Below, piece after piece: positions 63,778-64,000 of a DNA stretch of 64,000 nucleotides. Position 1 is the stretch's first letter. Each line of letters begins with the position of its first letter. The DNA comes from DASSUW01 sp963789005. GTDB lineage: Bacteria; Actinomycetota; Thermoleophilia; Solirubrobacterales; Solirubrobacteraceae. The stretch spans positions 372,001-436,000 of the forward strand of contig CAWBIZ010000015.1 of the NCBI GenBank assembly GCA_963789005.1, written 5' to 3'. Position numbers and translations under genes: made by a program. The notes beneath the pieces are model-generated. The model saw only the letters and a program-made list of their open reading frames with translations. It searched no databases and was not told where the DNA came from.

Positions 63778-64000
63778 TGCACCGCCGCGGGTACGTGGTT
63801 GGGGTCGATGTGGTGGCCGGCGTCGGACTCGTGGTAGTCGACCTCGAGCCCGCCGCCCTCGAGCAGCTCGCGCGCGCGGTGCGCGAAGTCCACCTGCATC
63901 ACCGGATCGCTCCGGCCATGGGCGATGAACGCGCGCGTGGACGCCCGCGACGCGAGGTCGGGCTCCCAGCCGTCGACGGTCGGGACGAAGCCGGAGAACG
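63756..64000 (-). CDS. alpha/beta hydrolase (carboxylesterase), start outside window
   Basis: Only the last ~80 residues are in the window. AFIAHGRSDPVMQVDFAH carries the acid of the triad and SDAGHHIDPNHV the histidine, as in phospholipase/carboxylesterase-type hydrolases; the serine lies upstream of the window. It leads the dehydratase-epimerase operon by overlap. Confidence 0.8.
   Translation of the reverse strand, partial: FSGFVPTVDGWEPDLASRASTRAFIAHGRSDPVMQVDFAHRARELLEGGGLEVDYHESDAGHHIDPNHVPAAVQWLRATI

Overview
The window is a very GC-rich (roughly 70-75 percent) bacterial chromosome segment with densely packed genes, many GTG starts, 4-base start/stop overlaps and tail-to-tail gene ends separated by GC-rich hairpins. 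Gene content (SARP/BTAD-STAND-WD40 regulator, DUF222-HNH gene, a B12-dependent acyl-CoA mutase, CtaG, an actinobacterial-type lactate oxidation operon) suggests a high-GC actinobacterium, most likely Thermoleophilia (Solirubrobacter/Conexibacter-like). This lineage call is inference. I see no tRNA, rRNA, CRISPR array or intact insertion sequence.

Layout: 0-7 kb holds a glycosyltransferase-PAP2 fusion (start outside the window), a second PAP2 phosphatase, a broken isochorismatase-family gene, an SDR, a CBS-domain protein, a PhyH dioxygenase, and a MarR regulator next to an acyl-CoA mutase with isobutyryl-CoA-mutase-type active-site residues. 7-11.7 kb is one giant regulator (DNA-binding, BTAD, STAND NTPase, membrane helix, 14 WD40 repeats). 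11.7-15.7 kb (minus strand) is a compact operon of APH-type kinase, HopA1-like protein, LanC-like cyclase and an unrecognised protein: the enzyme set of a split lanthipeptide synthetase, but with many single-base frameshifts. 15.8-25.4 kb is mixed: secreted protein, VOC protein, MFS/spermidine synthase fusion, LysR, CtaG, lactone oxidase, M28 peptidase, NmrA protein.

25.4-36.7 kb is a carbohydrate locus: SorC regulator and PfkB kinase, LacD-type aldolase and FGGY kinase, PfkA-like kinase and DUF2090 aldolase, ROK kinase, DeoR regulator, and a three-gene ABC importer. Together they could import a sugar or polyol, phosphorylate it once or twice and cleave it to trioses. The substrate cannot be read from sequence.

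36.7-48 kb holds VOC/AraC, an amidohydrolase, a broken DUF222-HNH gene, a beta-carbonic anhydrase, a winged-helix protein, and a minus-strand run of glycosyltransferase, RhaD-type aldolase and lutA-lutB-lutC (lactaldehyde or lactate to pyruvate). 48-57 kb has a cyclase-family protein, ZIP transporter, YihY, DM13 protein, two exported proteins, CysNC and a large secreted GH13 amylase with a LacI-type operator. 57-64 kb has an EAL-HDOD protein and a sugar-oxidation-like group (glucose-dehydrogenase-like MDR, EEP nuclease, UlaG-like MBL, epimerase, IlvD-type dehydratase, esterase).

Single-base frameshifts, several in C or G runs, recur at about 2.1, 10.5-14.3, 39.4-40.5, 42.5, 43.1, 46.9 and 52.2 kb. 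Coding signal is still clear on both sides of each break, so sequence or assembly errors are at least as likely as gene decay. Apart from the degenerate gene at 11754-12414, no stretch over 300 bases lacks a gene.
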